The notes under the pieces are model-generated. The model did no database searches, had not been told where the DNA came from, and saw only the letters and a program-made list of their open reading frames with translations. From contig DFGW01000002.1 in NCBI GenBank assembly GCA_002372465.1, forward strand, positions 1 through 6,152: 6,152 nucleotides of DNA. The letters are read 5' to 3'. Made by a program: the position numbers and the translations under genes. This document shows, piece after piece, positions 5,670 to 6,152 of this stretch (position 1 is the first letter of the stretch; each line of letters opens with the position of its first letter). The DNA comes from Butyrivibrio sp. UBA3740. Lineage in GTDB: Bacteria > Bacillota > Clostridia > Lachnospirales > Lachnospiraceae.

Positions 5670-5699
5670 AAAGTCCCGGCTCTTTCGAACCGGGACTTT
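5670..5699 (-). terminator. Terminator-like hairpin of the nifJ transcript
   Basis: AAAGTCCCGG (5670-5679) and CCGGGACTTT (5690-5699) form a perfect 10-bp GC-rich stem around a 10-nt loop in which two more pairs can form over a C-A mismatch. Read on the minus strand it lies 30 bp after the nifJ stop. The following T-run is short (TTTT, then G), so termination may be less efficient than at the mecA terminator. Confidence 0.75.
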
Positions 5700-5729
5700 C
5701 TTCATGCCATTATCTGGCTACCTGACTTA

Positions 5730-6152
5730 TTAGTTCTTGCCGTAGAGGTTAACAAGCTTCTCAAGATAAGCTCTGTGCTCCTTAGCATGCTCAGCAGCTG
5801 CTGCGTTGAGCTTAGCTGCTCTCTCAGGATTCTTAAGCTTAAGTGAAAGGTATCTAACCTCACCATCAAGGAAGCTCTGGAAGTCTTCTGTAGCAGGCTT
5901 GGAATCAAGAGTGAACTTGTTCTCTGCCTGAGGATTGAATCTGAACATATCCCAGTATCCTGTAGCTACAGCCTTCTTCTCCTCATCCATAACCTTGTTC
6001 ATGCCGGCCTTAAGACCCTGGTTGATACAAGGAGCATAAGCGATGATAAGTGAAGGTCCTGGATAAGCCTCAGCCTCTTTGATCGCATTGATTGTCTGCT
6101 GCATGTTAGCACCCATAGCGATCTGAGCAACGTATACATAACCATAGCTCAT
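5730..6152 (-). CDS. nifJ: Pyruvate:ferredoxin oxidoreductase, C-terminal 140 residues (cut by right edge)
   Basis: The enzyme oxidatively decarboxylates pyruvate with CoA to acetyl-CoA and CO2 and reduces ferredoxin or flavodoxin; it is cytosolic, oxygen-sensitive and central to anaerobic fermentation. The fragment shows the end of the thiamine-diphosphate domain: SYGYVYVAQIAMGANMQQT, then EAEAYPGPSLIIAYAPCINQG, where the Cys in APCINQG (residue 42 of the fragment, codon at 6029-6027) matches the conserved cysteine that ligates the cluster nearest the thiamine in PFOR. GYWDMFRFNP and a helical tail ending NLYGKN follow. A complete protein would be nearly 1,200 residues, so about one eighth is visible. 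The ATG at 6152 is an internal methionine, not the start. It converges on mecA with 130 bp between the stops and its own hairpin downstream. Confidence 0.95.
   Translation of the reverse strand: MSYGYVYVAQIAMGANMQQTINAIKEAEAYPGPSLIIAYAPCINQGLKAGMNKVMDEEKKAVATGYWDMFRFNPQAENKFTLDSKPATEDFQSFLDGEVRYLSLKLKNPERAAKLNAAAAEHAKEHRAYLEKLVNLYGKN

Overview
The window looks like a chromosomal segment of an anaerobic Clostridia bacterium, most likely Lachnospiraceae-like. The main clues are a pyruvate:ferredoxin oxidoreductase, a MecA-type ClpC adaptor, the gene order Sua5/YwlC - rpiB - upp - dCMP deaminase known from Firmicutes, an SH3b plus GH18 membrane protein, AGGAGG-type ribosome binding sites and moderate GC. 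The family-level placement is inference from protein style and gene order, not from a search.

Layout. The left two thirds (1-4139) is a minus-strand gene run. Read in its own direction it starts at a strong extended -10 promoter (4111-4139). It then encodes a membrane-anchored GH18/SH3b protein (4084-2381), a full-length Sua5-type threonylcarbamoyl-AMP synthase (2362-1304), ribose-5-phosphate isomerase B (1212-775), uracil phosphoribosyltransferase (754-125) and the first 12 codons of a dCMP deaminase that runs off the left edge (38-1). A 91-bp gap with a long inverted repeat separates the Sua5 gene from rpiB and may mark a second transcription unit. RpiB interconverts the pentose phosphates from which PRPP is made, Upp uses PRPP to salvage uracil, and dCMP deaminase makes dUMP, so the last three genes form a coherent pyrimidine and pentose salvage block.

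The centre (4085-4795) is a 711-bp gap between divergent genes and is the least ordinary part. It holds the minus-strand promoter, then a plus-strand TGnTATAAT promoter followed by about 210 nt that can fold into a closed multi-branched RNA (4412-4619). Next come three CTTAAG-centred palindromes spaced 23 and 22 bp apart (4632-4693), and finally a near-consensus promoter (4736-4764) and ribosome binding site for mecA. The RNA and the operator-like array are the best candidates for something undescribed. Both are predictions from reading the bases.

The right part holds mecA (4796-5599, plus strand), whose adaptor protein has an unusually long, charge-segregated linker with tyrosines every five residues. 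Two separate terminators follow, and then the convergent 3' end of a pyruvate:ferredoxin oxidoreductase gene (6152-5730, minus) cut by the right edge. I see no tRNA, rRNA, CRISPR array, insertion sequence or other mobile element.
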